Position numbers and translations under genes: made by a program. 64,000 nt of DNA from Pseudomonas fluorescens (lineage in GTDB: Bacteria > Pseudomonadota > Gammaproteobacteria > Pseudomonadales > Pseudomonadaceae): positions 103,792-167,791 of the forward strand of contig NZ_LACC01000025.1 of assembly GCF_000967965.1 (NCBI RefSeq), written 5' to 3'. The notes below the pieces were generated by a model. That model did no database searches. It saw only the letters and a program-made list of their open reading frames with translations, and was not told the DNA's origin. Shown here in pieces: positions 43,341-51,857 of the stretch; position 1 is the first letter of the stretch; each line of letters starts with the position of its first letter.

Positions 43341-44522
43341 TCAGCCCAGTTCGGTCAGTGCCCTGGCCAGCACATCCATGTCGGCCGCCGTTGTGGTTAG
43401 CCCCGGTGTAATGCGGATGCACGGACCACACGCCGCGCCGCTGCGGGTCACGGTGAACAGGTTGTACTCATTGAGCAGGCGCTCGACCATGGCTTGCTGG
43501 TCGGCATGCCGGGTAAAGCGCAACGAGGTGATTCCGCAATACAGGCGCGGGTCATCCGGGGTCAGGACTTCTACGCCCGGCAACGGCCGCGCCGCACTGA
43601 CCCAGCGGTTGCGCAGATAATTGAGCCGCGCGCCTTTGGCCGCGGCTCCCCCCATCGCCCAATGTTCTTCGAGCACCAGCGGCAGAGTCAGCAGCGCCGG
43701 GATGTTGGGGGTGCTGTACGGGGTACGGGCGCGAATGTCAGTGGGTGGAAAATGCATTTCACCCATGTCCGGATCGATGTCGGCCAGGCGTTCGGGGGCG
43801 ATGTAGATAAAGCCGAGGGTCAGCGGTGCACCGATCCACTTGTGCAGATTGAAGCCGGCGAAAGCGATACCGAGTTCGGTCAGGTCAAATTCGAGTTGGC
43901 CGAGGGCATGGGCGCCGTCGAGGATGACATCGATGCCATGTTCCTTCGCAGCCGCCGCAATCGCCTGCACCGGCATCACCAGGCCCGTGCGATGGGTGAC
44001 GTGGGTCAGGGCCATCAGCTTCAGCCGCGGATGTCGCGCGAAGGCTTCCCGATAGGTATTGAGCAGGCCGTCGAAGGTTGCCGGGTGTGCGTGTTCGATC
44101 TCGATCACTTCGACACCACGATTACGCGCCAGCCAGCGCATGGCGCCCTTGACCGTGTCGTATTCCAGATCGCAAATCAGTACCTGATCACCGGGCTGCA
44201 ACCGGTTGTAGTTGCGGATCAGCGACTGCAAACCTTCCGAGGCGTTACGGGTCAGGGCGATGCTTTCAGCGGGTACGCCAATCAACCTGGCCAGTTGCGC
44301 GCGGATCTTCAGGCTGTCGCCCTGTTCGAAACGCTGGCGCACGTACACCGAATTGCTGCGGTTGATCAGTTCGATGTTGCGCTGGTATTCCTCGACCACC
44401 GTGCGCGACATGCGTCCGAAGTAACCGTTCTCCAGGTTGAGCGGGCCGGGTTCGACATCGTAGCGGTCGGCAAAGGTTTGCCAGAAGGCTTCATCACGGG
44501 CGCGGCGGGTGTTGTCGGGCAT
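43341..44522 (-). CDS. Class V aminotransferase-fold PLP enzyme
   Basis: This 393-residue PLP-dependent enzyme is related to isopenicillin N epimerase and cysteine-desulfurase-like proteins. The PLP lysine is in GFNLHKWIGAPL, the PLP aspartate in VILDGAHALGQ. The substrate is not known. The start ATG (MPDNTRRARDEAFW) lies 19 bases after the DUF3820 gene on the same strand, so the two may be cotranscribed. It ends two bases from the dioxygenase stop, facing it. Confidence 0.85.
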   Translation of the reverse strand: MPDNTRRARDEAFWQTFADRYDVEPGPLNLENGYFGRMSRTVVEEYQRNIELINRSNSVYVRQRFEQGDSLKIRAQLARLIGVPAESIALTRNASEGLQSLIRNYNRLQPGDQVLICDLEYDTVKGAMRWLARNRGVEVIEIEHAHPATFDGLLNTYREAFARHPRLKLMALTHVTHRTGLVMPVQAIAAAAKEHGIDVILDGAHALGQLEFDLTELGIAFAGFNLHKWIGAPLTLGFIYIAPERLADIDPDMGEMHFPPTDIRARTPYSTPNIPALLTLPLVLEEHWAMGGAAAKGARLNYLRNRWVSAARPLPGVEVLTPDDPRLYCGITSLRFTRHADQQAMVERLLNEYNLFTVTRSGAACGPCIRITPGLTTTAADMDVLARALTELG

Positions 44523-44541
44523 GGGGGACTCGTCAGGTGAT

Positions 44542-44778
44542 TCAGTGGCGCGGGGCAGGTTTACCGTGTTTGGCGCGCAGCGGTTCGAGCAAGTCCGACA
44601 AACCGTTGTGGTCGATTTCCTGCATCAGGGCCAGCAGGCCACCCAACTCGCCATGGGGGAAACCCTCCCGGGCGAACCAGTTCAGGTAAGGGCCGGGCAG
44701 GTCGGCAATGATTCGACCCTTGTACTTGCCGAAGGGCATTTCGCGGGTGATCAACAGTTCGAGCTTTTCAGGGTTCAT
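44542..44778 (-). CDS. DUF3820 family small protein
   Basis: This 78-residue protein carries MPFGKYKGRIIADLPGPYLNWFAREGFPHGELG, the DUF3820 signature found in small Pseudomonas proteins once described as quorum-sensing-regulated. Function is unknown. A TTG one codon earlier is in frame, but ATG at 44778 is the better start. It lies just upstream of the class V aminotransferase gene. Confidence 0.82.
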   Translation of the reverse strand: MNPEKLELLITREMPFGKYKGRIIADLPGPYLNWFAREGFPHGELGGLLALMQEIDHNGLSDLLEPLRAKHGKPAPRH

Positions 44779-44981
44779 CAATCGGTCGTCTTGATTCAGT
44801 CAGTCTGGAAAATACAGGCATTCTGCATGCAGGCCAAATGACAGATCATGCAAATAAAACGGATACAGATTTTCTGATAATGGATAACGGTTTGAAAAAT
44901 AAGGAATAAACAAACAGTTCCGGGCTGGCATGCAGGGTGCACTACTCATTGCATCTTTCATCAACCGAGAGGAACTGAAAA

Positions 44982-45449
44982 ATGACCGACATGAAAAAAG
45001 AAGCGATTTCTGTACTCAACGACCTGATTGAAACCAGCAAGGACGGTCAGGCCGGGTTCAAGACTTGCGCTGAAGACATCAAGCACCCGGAACTCAAAAC
45101 CCTGTTCATCAAGCGTTCGACCGATTGTGGGACGGCCGCTGCGGAGCTGCAGTCTGCCGTGCGTTCGATGGGGGGCGATCCGCAAACCTCCACCAGTGTC
45201 AGCGGCGACCTGCACCGTCGTTGGGTCGACGTGAAATCGATGTTCACCGGCAAGGGCGAGGAAGCGGTACTCAATGAAGCCGAGCGCGGTGAAGACCATG
45301 CGTTGAAGGCTTACCGGGACGCCATGGAGAAAATCAACAAGCACAACCTGGTGGGCATTCGCGACTTGGTTGAGCGTCAGTACCACGGCGCGCAGCGTAA
45401 CCACGACCAGGTAAAAGCCCTGCGTAACCAGGCGCGTGCACGTTCGTAA
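44982..45449 (+). CDS. PA2169-type four-helix-bundle protein (DUF2383)
   Basis: This 155-residue, almost fully helical ferritin-like protein, beginning KKEAISVLNDLIETSKDGQAGFKTCAEDI, is typical of the PA2169/DUF2383 family. In other Pseudomonas such proteins rise under stress or low oxygen; the function is not established. GAGAGGAACTG precedes the ATG. The 200 bases upstream are AT-rich and probably contain its promoter. A strong hairpin follows. Confidence 0.85.
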   Translation: MTDMKKEAISVLNDLIETSKDGQAGFKTCAEDIKHPELKTLFIKRSTDCGTAAAELQSAVRSMGGDPQTSTSVSGDLHRRWVDVKSMFTGKGEEAVLNEAERGEDHALKAYRDAMEKINKHNLVGIRDLVERQYHGAQRNHDQVKALRNQARARS

Positions 45450-45458
45450 GCCAAGCTG

Positions 45459-45500
45459 AAACAACTGTGGGAGCGAGCAAGCCCGCTCCCACAGTTGTTT
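45459..45500 (+). terminator. REP-derived terminator between convergent genes
   Basis: A 20-bp-arm hairpin with AA loop and one mismatch, built from the GGGAGCGAGC core and followed by a T-rich run (GTTTGTTTTTG). It lies nine bases past the DUF2383 stop and before the end of the opposing hydratase gene. Confidence 0.82.
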
Positions 45501-45516
45501 GTTTTTGACCCGTCAA

Positions 45517-45987
45517 TCAGCCGATGCTGATTGCCGGCAGCTCGGTCAACGTCACGCTCTGTTGCTTGCGTGGCGCGAGGATTTCCGCCTCACCGTCCAC
45601 CACCAGTTCATCGCGCTGGTTGAACACGCGAGTGGCAATGCGCACGCGAAACTTCGGCAGTTTTTCCAGGATTTCCAGGCGCACGGTCAGGGTGTCGCCG
45701 ATCTTCACCGGTTTCTGAAAGCTCATTTGCTGGCCGATGTAGATAGTCCCCGGGCCAGGCAATTCGCAGGCGACCGCTGCGCTGATCAACGCGCCGCTGA
45801 ACATGCCGTGGGCGATGCGCTCCTTGAACATGGTGCTGGCGGCGTATTCGGCATCCAGGTGTACCGGGTTGTGGTCGCCGGACATCGCAGCGAACAACTG
45901 GATGTCGCGCTCTTCGACCGTCTTGCTGAAACTGGCGGTCTGGCCGACTTCGAGGGCTTCGTAAGGGGTGTTGGTAACCTGGGTCAT
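45517..45987 (-). CDS. phaJ: MaoC-type (R)-specific enoyl-CoA hydratase (PhaJ-like)
   Basis: This enzyme hydrates trans-2-enoyl-CoA to (R)-3-hydroxyacyl-CoA, a link from beta-oxidation to polyhydroxyalkanoate synthesis. It has 156 residues, the size of P. aeruginosa PhaJ1. The hydratase motif FAAMSGDHNPVHLDAEYA with catalytic Asp and His is intact. A TTG three codons upstream exists, but ATG 45987 has AGGA at a workable distance. It sits by the hydrolase and fadD genes, the same order as around PA3299-3302. Confidence 0.9.
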   Translation of the reverse strand: MTQVTNTPYEALEVGQTASFSKTVEERDIQLFAAMSGDHNPVHLDAEYAASTMFKERIAHGMFSGALISAAVACELPGPGTIYIGQQMSFQKPVKIGDTLTVRLEILEKLPKFRVRIATRVFNQRDELVVDGEAEILAPRKQQSVTLTELPAISIG

Positions 45988-46029
45988 CTGTCTCAATTCC
46001 TGTGACGAATTAAAAAATTCACAAAAAAA

Positions 46030-46974
46030 CTATTCGGACCGGTGCGGCCGAGGAGCGCTCAAGGCCTGTGCGATCCAGTTCAGCACATCGGCGATGATTT
46101 CATCGCGGTTGCTCTCATTGAACAGTTCGTGCCGCGCCTGCGGGTAAACGGTCAGTTGCAGGTGCCGGCTGCCGGCCGCTCGCAGCGCGTCGGCCAGATC
46201 CTTGAGACGCTTGCCTTCGCTCACCGGATCACATTCGCCGCCAATCACCAGCAGCGGCAGGCCCGGGTCGATCTGGGCGAGATTGGACGCTTTGCTGATT
46301 TGCTGCAAGCCGCCGAGCAAATCGATCCACAGTTGGTTGGTGCAACGGAAACCGCAGAGCGGGTCGTTGACGTACAGATCGACCTGCGCCGGATCACGGC
46401 TGAGCCAGTCGAACGGCGTGCGTGCCGGTTTGAATTTGTTGTTGAACGAGCCGAACGACAGCCATTCGATCAAAGCGCTGCGTCCTTTGCGGCCTTGGCG
46501 CAGGCGTTCGAAACGGGCGATTTGCCGTGCCGCGCGATAAAGCGCCACAGGCTGGAAGTTCGAGCCGCTGAGGATTGCCCCGTGCAGGCTGGCACTGTGG
46601 TGCAGCAGATAGGCCTGGGCGATGTAACTGCCCATGCTGTGACCGAGCAGTACGATCGGGATACCAGGGTGCTGCTGGCCGATGTGCTGGTTGAGGCTGG
46701 CCAGGTCGCTGACGACCTTGCACCAGCCATCGTCATCGGCGAAATGTCCGAGTGTCCCGTTTTCGGCAGTTTTGCCATGTCCACGCAGGTCCGGCGCGCA
46801 TACGCCATAGCCCTGGTCACAGAGTTTTTCCGCCAGGGGGCCATAGCGGCCGCTGTGTTCGGCCATGCCGTGGGCCAGCAGAATCATTGCCTTGAGGCTG
46901 CCGTCGGGGAGCCACTGATTGACGAAGAGGCGGCTGTGGTCGCTCGTGGTCAGCCAGAAAGTGTCATGGATCAT
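46030..46974 (-). CDS. Alpha/beta hydrolase (lysophospholipase/monoacylglycerol lipase-like)
   Basis: This 314-residue serine hydrolase has the nucleophile elbow LGHSMGSYIAQ and an oxyanion region MILLAHGMAEHSGRYGPLA, typical of the Hydrolase_4/lysophospholipase family. It probably releases fatty acids that FadD then activates. ATG 46974 with AAAGGAA five bases upstream is preferred over the longer frame. It precedes phaJ on the same strand and is divergent from fadD2. Confidence 0.88.
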   Translation of the reverse strand: MIHDTFWLTTSDHSRLFVNQWLPDGSLKAMILLAHGMAEHSGRYGPLAEKLCDQGYGVCAPDLRGHGKTAENGTLGHFADDDGWCKVVSDLASLNQHIGQQHPGIPIVLLGHSMGSYIAQAYLLHHSASLHGAILSGSNFQPVALYRAARQIARFERLRQGRKGRSALIEWLSFGSFNNKFKPARTPFDWLSRDPAQVDLYVNDPLCGFRCTNQLWIDLLGGLQQISKASNLAQIDPGLPLLVIGGECDPVSEGKRLKDLADALRAAGSRHLQLTVYPQARHELFNESNRDEIIADVLNWIAQALSAPRPHRSE

Positions 46975-47212
46975 GGCGGTTCCTTTGCATGAGGCTGCCT
47001 GGTTGGAAACAGCTCGTTGCAGTTTATAGCGCATCCTTGGCTGGGCGTCTGATCAGCCTACGCCACGGCGAGTAGATTCATACGGTCAATGACGGCCGTG
47101 GGCATATTTGCCTGCTACGTCATAACTGCTAGTGTCCGTGAAGCTCCGCTTTTTGCATTTTTTTTGAAAAGTGACAGAAAAGTGGCCCCGGATAGATTCA
47201 GGTAAAGAGGAC

Positions 47213-47220
47213 AACAACAA
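47213..47220 (+). promoter_or_regulatory. CA motif at the fadD2 start
   Basis: AACAACAA whose last A is the first base of the ATG, right behind GAGG. Confidence 0.5.
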
Positions 47221-48908
47221 TGCAACCTGATTTCTGGAATGACAAACGCCCGGCCGGCGTCCCGCTGGATATCGATCTGGGAGCCTACAAGTCGGTGATC
47301 GAGGTGTTCGAGCGTTCCTGCAAGAAGTTTGCTGACCGCCCTGCGTTCAGCAACATGGGCGTGACCCTGACCTACGCCGAACTGGAACGCCAGAGCGCTG
47401 CCTTCGCCGGCTACCTGCAAGCCCACACCGACCTGGTGCCGGGTGACCGCATTGCGGTGCAGATGCCCAACGTCCTGCATTACCCGATTGCCGTGTTCGG
47501 TGCCTTGCGCGCCGGATTGATCGTGGTCAACACCAACCCGTTGTACACCGCGCGGGAAATGCGCCACCAGTTCAAGGACTCCGGTGCCCGGGCGCTGGTG
47601 TACCTGAACATGTTCGGCCAGAAAGTCCAGGAAGTGCTGCCCGACACCGATATCCAGTACCTGATCGAAGCGAAGATGGGCGACCTGATGCCCACCGCCA
47701 AGGGGTGGCTGGTCAACACGGTGGTGAGCAAGGTCAAGAAAATGGTTCCGGACTACTCCTTGCCCCAGGCCGTTTCCTTCAAGAGTGCGCTGCGCATGGG
47801 CCGTGGCCTGGGTATCAAGCCGCTGAAGGTCGGCCTCGACGACATCGCCGTGCTGCAATACACCGGCGGCACCACCGGTCTGGCCAAGGGCGCGATGCTG
47901 ACCCACGGCAACCTGGTGGCGAACATGCAACAGGCACGGGCCTGCCTCAGCCAGTCGGCCAGCGACGGTCAGCCGCTGCTGCGCGAAGGTCAGGAGGTGA
48001 TGATCGCGCCGCTGCCGCTGTACCACATCTATGCCTTCACAGCGAACTGCATGTGCATGATGGTGACGGGCAATCACAACGTGCTGATCACCAACCCACG
48101 GGACATCGCCGGCTTCATCAAGGAACTGAAGAACTGGCGGTTCTCGGCGCTGCTGGGGCTAAACACGCTGTTCGTCGCGCTGATGGATCACCCGGACTTC
48201 AAGACCCTGGACTTCTCCAGCCTCAAGCTCACCAACTCCGGCGGCACCGCGCTGGTCAAGGCCACCGCCGAGCGTTGGGAACAACTGACCGGTTGCCGCA
48301 TCACCGAAGGTTACGGCCTGACCGAAACTTCGCCGGTGGCCTGCACCAACCCCTACGGCGATCAATCGCGGATCGGTACGGTCGGCATGCCGGTACCGGG
48401 CACCACGCTGAAAGTCATCAGCGATGACGGCGTCGAACAACCTTTGGGTGAGCGCGGCGAGCTATGCATCAAGGGCCCGCAGATCATGAAGGGCTACTGG
48501 CAGAAACCTGATGCCACGGCCGAGGTGCTGGATGCCGAGGGCTGGTTCAAGTCCGGTGACATTGCGGTGATCGACCCGGACGGTTTCGTGCGCATCGTTG
48601 ACCGCAAGAAGGACATGATCATTGTCTCGGGTTTCAACGTGTACCCGAACGAGATCGAAGACATCGTGATGGCTCACCCTAAAGTCGCCAACTGTGCGGT
48701 CATCGGTGTGCCAGATGAGCGGTCGGGAGAGGCGGTGAAGTTGTTCGTGGTGGCCCGAGAAGCGGGCGTCAGCCTTGAAGAGCTGAAGGCTTACTGCAAG
48801 GAGAACTTCACGGCGTACAAAGTACCGAAGCACATCGTACTGCGCGAATCATTGCCGATGACGCCGGTGGGCAAGATTTTGCGGCGGGAGTTGCGTGATA
48901 TCGCCTGA
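47220..48908 (+). CDS. fadD2: Long-chain fatty acid-CoA ligase, copy 1 of a tandem
   Basis: This enzyme activates fatty acids to acyl-CoA with ATP. It has 562 residues, with the AMP-binding motif YTGGTTGLAKGAMLTH, the FACS motif GWFKSGDIAVIDPDGFVRIVDRKKDMIIVSGFNVYP and a C-terminal lysine in MTPVGKILRREL. The gene order (hydrolase, fadD2, fadD1) matches P. aeruginosa PA3301-PA3299. GAGGACAACAACA before the ATG combines the ribosome site with a CA-rich Crc/Hfq-type motif. Confidence 0.93.
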   Translation: MQPDFWNDKRPAGVPLDIDLGAYKSVIEVFERSCKKFADRPAFSNMGVTLTYAELERQSAAFAGYLQAHTDLVPGDRIAVQMPNVLHYPIAVFGALRAGLIVVNTNPLYTAREMRHQFKDSGARALVYLNMFGQKVQEVLPDTDIQYLIEAKMGDLMPTAKGWLVNTVVSKVKKMVPDYSLPQAVSFKSALRMGRGLGIKPLKVGLDDIAVLQYTGGTTGLAKGAMLTHGNLVANMQQARACLSQSASDGQPLLREGQEVMIAPLPLYHIYAFTANCMCMMVTGNHNVLITNPRDIAGFIKELKNWRFSALLGLNTLFVALMDHPDFKTLDFSSLKLTNSGGTALVKATAERWEQLTGCRITEGYGLTETSPVACTNPYGDQSRIGTVGMPVPGTTLKVISDDGVEQPLGERGELCIKGPQIMKGYWQKPDATAEVLDAEGWFKSGDIAVIDPDGFVRIVDRKKDMIIVSGFNVYPNEIEDIVMAHPKVANCAVIGVPDERSGEAVKLFVVAREAGVSLEELKAYCKENFTAYKVPKHIVLRESLPMTPVGKILRRELRDIA

Positions 48909-49292
48909 TCGGTGAATGGCCGCGCCTGGCGCGGATCGCGGGCAAGCCACGCTCCCACAGGTTCACTGTTGTGCACATACTATGTGTACGACGCGAATCT
49001 TGTGGGAGCGGGCTTGCCCGCGATGCTTTTCGGCGTACGCTAAAGCCCCGGTTTCTGCGGGCTACAGGTCTTTATAGGTTTTTTGCTCTAAAATGACTGC
49101 CTTAAGGTCTTGAGTCACAAATGTGACCGTAGAGGCCGCTTTTGGCTCTAGTCGACCCTTGGCAAAGCTGCTACTCTCGGCGCGCTTTGTGACTTCTCGG
49201 CCTTCTATCAGCCAGATTCACCAATGACCAAACACCAATAATAATCGCATCAAATGCGGTGCTGAATTCGCGTTGCTGAGGAGTGGGCTTCC
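48909..49292. other. Gap between the two fadD genes
   Basis: This 384-base gap has no gene. The first part is a REP pair (48935-49024). The rest, to 49292, presumably contains the fadD1 promoter, since a GAGGAGTGGG ribosome site precedes its ATG. I see no certain operator. Confidence 0.7.
48935..49024. repeat. REP inverted pair
   Basis: Arms beginning ATCGCGGGCAAGCCACGCTC and its inverted counterpart, around a central loop with its own small inverted repeat (ACATACTATGTGT). Confidence 0.85.
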
Positions 49293-50993
49293 ATGATCGA
49301 AGACTTTTGGAAGGATAAGTACCCAGCTGGGATTGCTGCCGACATCAATCCAGACGAGTATCCGAATATTCAGGCAGTGTTGAAGCAATCCTGCCAACGC
49401 TTCGCCAACAAGCCGGCATTCAGCAACCTGGGCAAGACACTCACCTACGGTGAACTGTACGAATTGTCCGGTGCGTTTGCCGCTTACCTGCAACAGCATA
49501 CCGATTTGCAGCCCGGCGATCGAATCGCCGTGCAACTGCCCAATGTGCTGCAGTACCCGGTTGCCGTCTTCGGCGCCATCCGCGCCGGGCTGATCGTGGT
49601 CAACACCAACCCGCTGTACACCGCACGGGAAATGGAACACCAATTCAACGACTCCGGTGCCAAGGCCCTGGTCTGCCTGGCCAACATGGCGCACCTGGCG
49701 GAAACCGTGGTGCCGAAAACCGGCGTCAAGCACGTGATTGTCACCGAAGTCGCCGACCTGCTGCCGCCGCTCAAGCGTCTGCTGATCAACAGCGTCATCA
49801 AGTACGTGAAGAAGATGGTGCCGGCCTACCACTTGCCCAAGGCCGTCAAGTTCAACGACGTGCTGAGCAAAGGCCTGGGCCAGCCAGTGGCCGAAGCCAA
49901 CCCGGCCAGCGGTGATGTCGCGGTGCTGCAATACACCGGCGGCACCACGGGCGTGGCCAAGGGCGCGATGCTGACCCACCGCAACCTGGTGGCGAACATG
50001 CTGCAGTGCAAGGCGCTGATGGGTTCCAACCTCAATGAAGGTTGCGAGATCCTGATAACGCCGCTGCCGCTGTACCACATCTATGCGTTCACCTTTCATT
50101 GCATGGCGATGATGCTGGCGGGCAACCACAACATCCTGATCAGCAACCCGCGCGACCTGCCGGCGATGGTCAAGGAACTGTCGAAGTGGAAGTTCAGCGG
50201 CTTCGTCGGCCTGAACACGCTGTTCGTGGCCCTGTGCAACAACGAAGGCTTCCGCAAGCTGGATTTCTCCGCGCTGAAAGTCACCTTGTCGGGCGGCATG
50301 GCCCTGCAACTGGCCGCGGCCGAACGCTGGAAAGCGGTGACCGGTTGCGCCATCTGCGAAGGCTACGGCATGACCGAAACCAGCCCGGTGGCGACGGTGA
50401 ACCCGATCCAGCACATCCAGATCGGCACCATCGGCATTCCGGTGCCGTCGACCCTGTGCAAAGTCATCAACGATGCCGGTGTCGAGCAGCCATTGGGCGA
50501 AATCGGCGAGTTGTGCGTGAAGGGTCCGCAAGTCATGAAGGGTTACTGGCAGCGCCAGGAAGCCACCGATGAAATTCTCGACAGCGAAGGCTGGTTGAAG
50601 ACCGGTGACATCGCGCTGATCCAGCCCGATGGCTACATGCGCATTGTCGATCGCAAGAAAGACATGATCCTGGTGTCCGGTTTCAACGTGTACCCGAACG
50701 AGCTCGAAGACGTGCTGGCCACCCTGCCAGGCGTGCTGCAATGCGCGGCCATCGGAATACCGGACGAGAAGTCGGGCGAGGCGATCAAGATTTTCATCGT
50801 CGCCAAGCCGGGCGTGACCCTGACCAAGGAACAGGTGATGGAGCATATGCGCGCCAACGTCACTGGGTACAAGGTCCCGCGCTCCGTGGAGTTCCGCGAT
50901 GCACTGCCGACCACCAACGTCGGCAAGATCCTGCGTCGTGAATTGCGCGATGAAGAGCTGAAGAAGATCAACGCGAAGAAAGCCACCGCGTAA
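49293..50993 (+). CDS. fadD1: Long-chain fatty acid-CoA ligase, copy 2 of a tandem
   Basis: This enzyme is a 566-residue paralogue of the upstream ligase, with the same motifs: YTGGTTGVAKGAMLTH, GWLKTGDIALIQPDGYMRIVDRKKDMILVSGFNVYP and TTNVGKILRREL. In P. aeruginosa FadD1 prefers long-chain and FadD2 shorter-chain fatty acids; which applies here cannot be read from sequence. A perfect terminator follows. Confidence 0.93.
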   Translation: MIEDFWKDKYPAGIAADINPDEYPNIQAVLKQSCQRFANKPAFSNLGKTLTYGELYELSGAFAAYLQQHTDLQPGDRIAVQLPNVLQYPVAVFGAIRAGLIVVNTNPLYTAREMEHQFNDSGAKALVCLANMAHLAETVVPKTGVKHVIVTEVADLLPPLKRLLINSVIKYVKKMVPAYHLPKAVKFNDVLSKGLGQPVAEANPASGDVAVLQYTGGTTGVAKGAMLTHRNLVANMLQCKALMGSNLNEGCEILITPLPLYHIYAFTFHCMAMMLAGNHNILISNPRDLPAMVKELSKWKFSGFVGLNTLFVALCNNEGFRKLDFSALKVTLSGGMALQLAAAERWKAVTGCAICEGYGMTETSPVATVNPIQHIQIGTIGIPVPSTLCKVINDAGVEQPLGEIGELCVKGPQVMKGYWQRQEATDEILDSEGWLKTGDIALIQPDGYMRIVDRKKDMILVSGFNVYPNELEDVLATLPGVLQCAAIGIPDEKSGEAIKIFIVAKPGVTLTKEQVMEHMRANVTGYKVPRSVEFRDALPTTNVGKILRRELRDEELKKINAKKATA

Positions 50994-50998
50994 TCAAC

Positions 50999-51026
50999 AA
51001 AAAGCCCCGCAGATGCGGGGCTTTTT
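50999..51026 (+). terminator. Rho-independent terminator of fadD1
   Basis: AAAAAGCCCCGC-AGAT-GCGGGGCTTTTT, a perfect 12-bp stem with flanking A and T tracts, so it may work in both directions. Confidence 0.95.
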
Positions 51027-51031
51027 GCATC

Positions 51032-51131
51032 TGTAGGAGCGAGCTTGCTCGCGATGGTCGTTAACGATAACGCGTGTTTACTGGTTAAACGCAGCGCTCT
51101 TGAATCCATCGCGAGCAAGCTCGCTCCTACA
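51032..51131. repeat. REP inverted pair overlapping a stop codon
   Basis: Inverted TGTAGGAGCGAGCTTGCTCG copies. The right arm contains the TAG stop codon of the neighbouring minus-strand gene (51127-51129). Confidence 0.88.
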
Positions 51132-51504
51132 AGCGAAACGGCGCGAAGTTGACGTTGGTGCCCGCCGGGCGCATGTCTTGCAGGAAGGAGTCCTTGTCGG
51201 CGCTCAACTCCAGGCTCAATGCCGCCTTGCGCTTGCCTTCATTACGCACCACCAGGCCTTCGAGCTTCTCGCGCAGGAACACGGTCGGCACTTTCAGGTG
51301 CAGCAACTCATCGGTGTCCGGCGTGTGCATCAGCAGGTGAATCCACTCGTACTGACCGATTGCAAGGCGCGTCACCGGGAGGTCGAACCACCAGATGTTG
51401 CGGTTACGGTTCAGTTCGGCGAAGTGGCAGTTGTTGACGCCAAGCACAGCACCGCCGAGTTCCTGGTTTCTGCGGGCAATGGCCTGCTTTTTATCGAGTT
51501 TCAT
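51127..51504 (-). CDS. Conserved hypothetical protein next to fadD1
   Basis: This 125-residue soluble protein has no recognised motif. It begins MKLDKKQAIARRNQELGGAVLGVNNCHFAEL and is rich in beta-type segments. A longer frame exists, but ATG 51504 has TAGGA before it. A counterpart beside fadD1 exists in P. aeruginosa (PA3298 area), as far as I recall. Its stop codon lies in a REP arm, so the C-terminus (after about APFRL) is set by the repeat. Confidence 0.75.
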   Translation of the reverse strand: MKLDKKQAIARRNQELGGAVLGVNNCHFAELNRNRNIWWFDLPVTRLAIGQYEWIHLLMHTPDTDELLHLKVPTVFLREKLEGLVVRNEGKRKAALSLELSADKDSFLQDMRPAGTNVNFAPFRL

Positions 51505-51706
51505 AACGTTCCTACGGGATTGGATCTTCAGCGCCAAGGCCTGAATGTGATGCGCATTCTCAAGGGTTGGCCCGCAAACATAAAGCGCAACCTGCACTGA
51601 ACGATGAAATGTCGTGGTGAAACAAATGAAACTCCCTGCAAAAGCCCCTGGTCAACCTTGTGTAACGACTTTCCTGCATTGAAATGTCTTTAATGAAAAG
51701 AAGACG

Positions 51707-51731
51707 CGGCCATCTTCAGATGGCCGTTTTT
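51707..51731 (+). terminator. Orphan rho-independent terminator upstream of the YihY gene
   Basis: CGGCCATC-TTCA-GATGGCCG followed by TTTTTGT on the plus strand. No plus-strand gene precedes it after the fadD1 terminator, so it may end a small RNA or act as an attenuator for the gene downstream. Confidence 0.8.
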
Positions 51732-51857
51732 GTGTCAGCCTGAACTTGCACGCTGAATTTGTTTCAAAGTCGCCAACTGGGCTACCTTGATGAAAGAAAA
51801 CAGCCCCTGAGTCGTCACGACTTCAACCCAATCCGTATGCGGCGAATGGAGACGCGA

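Noticed and set aside
46975..47219. A PsrA-type operator between the hydrolase and fadD2 (GAAAC..CGTTGC)
   Set aside because: Only partial symmetry; not enough to call a fatty-acid-responsive operator.
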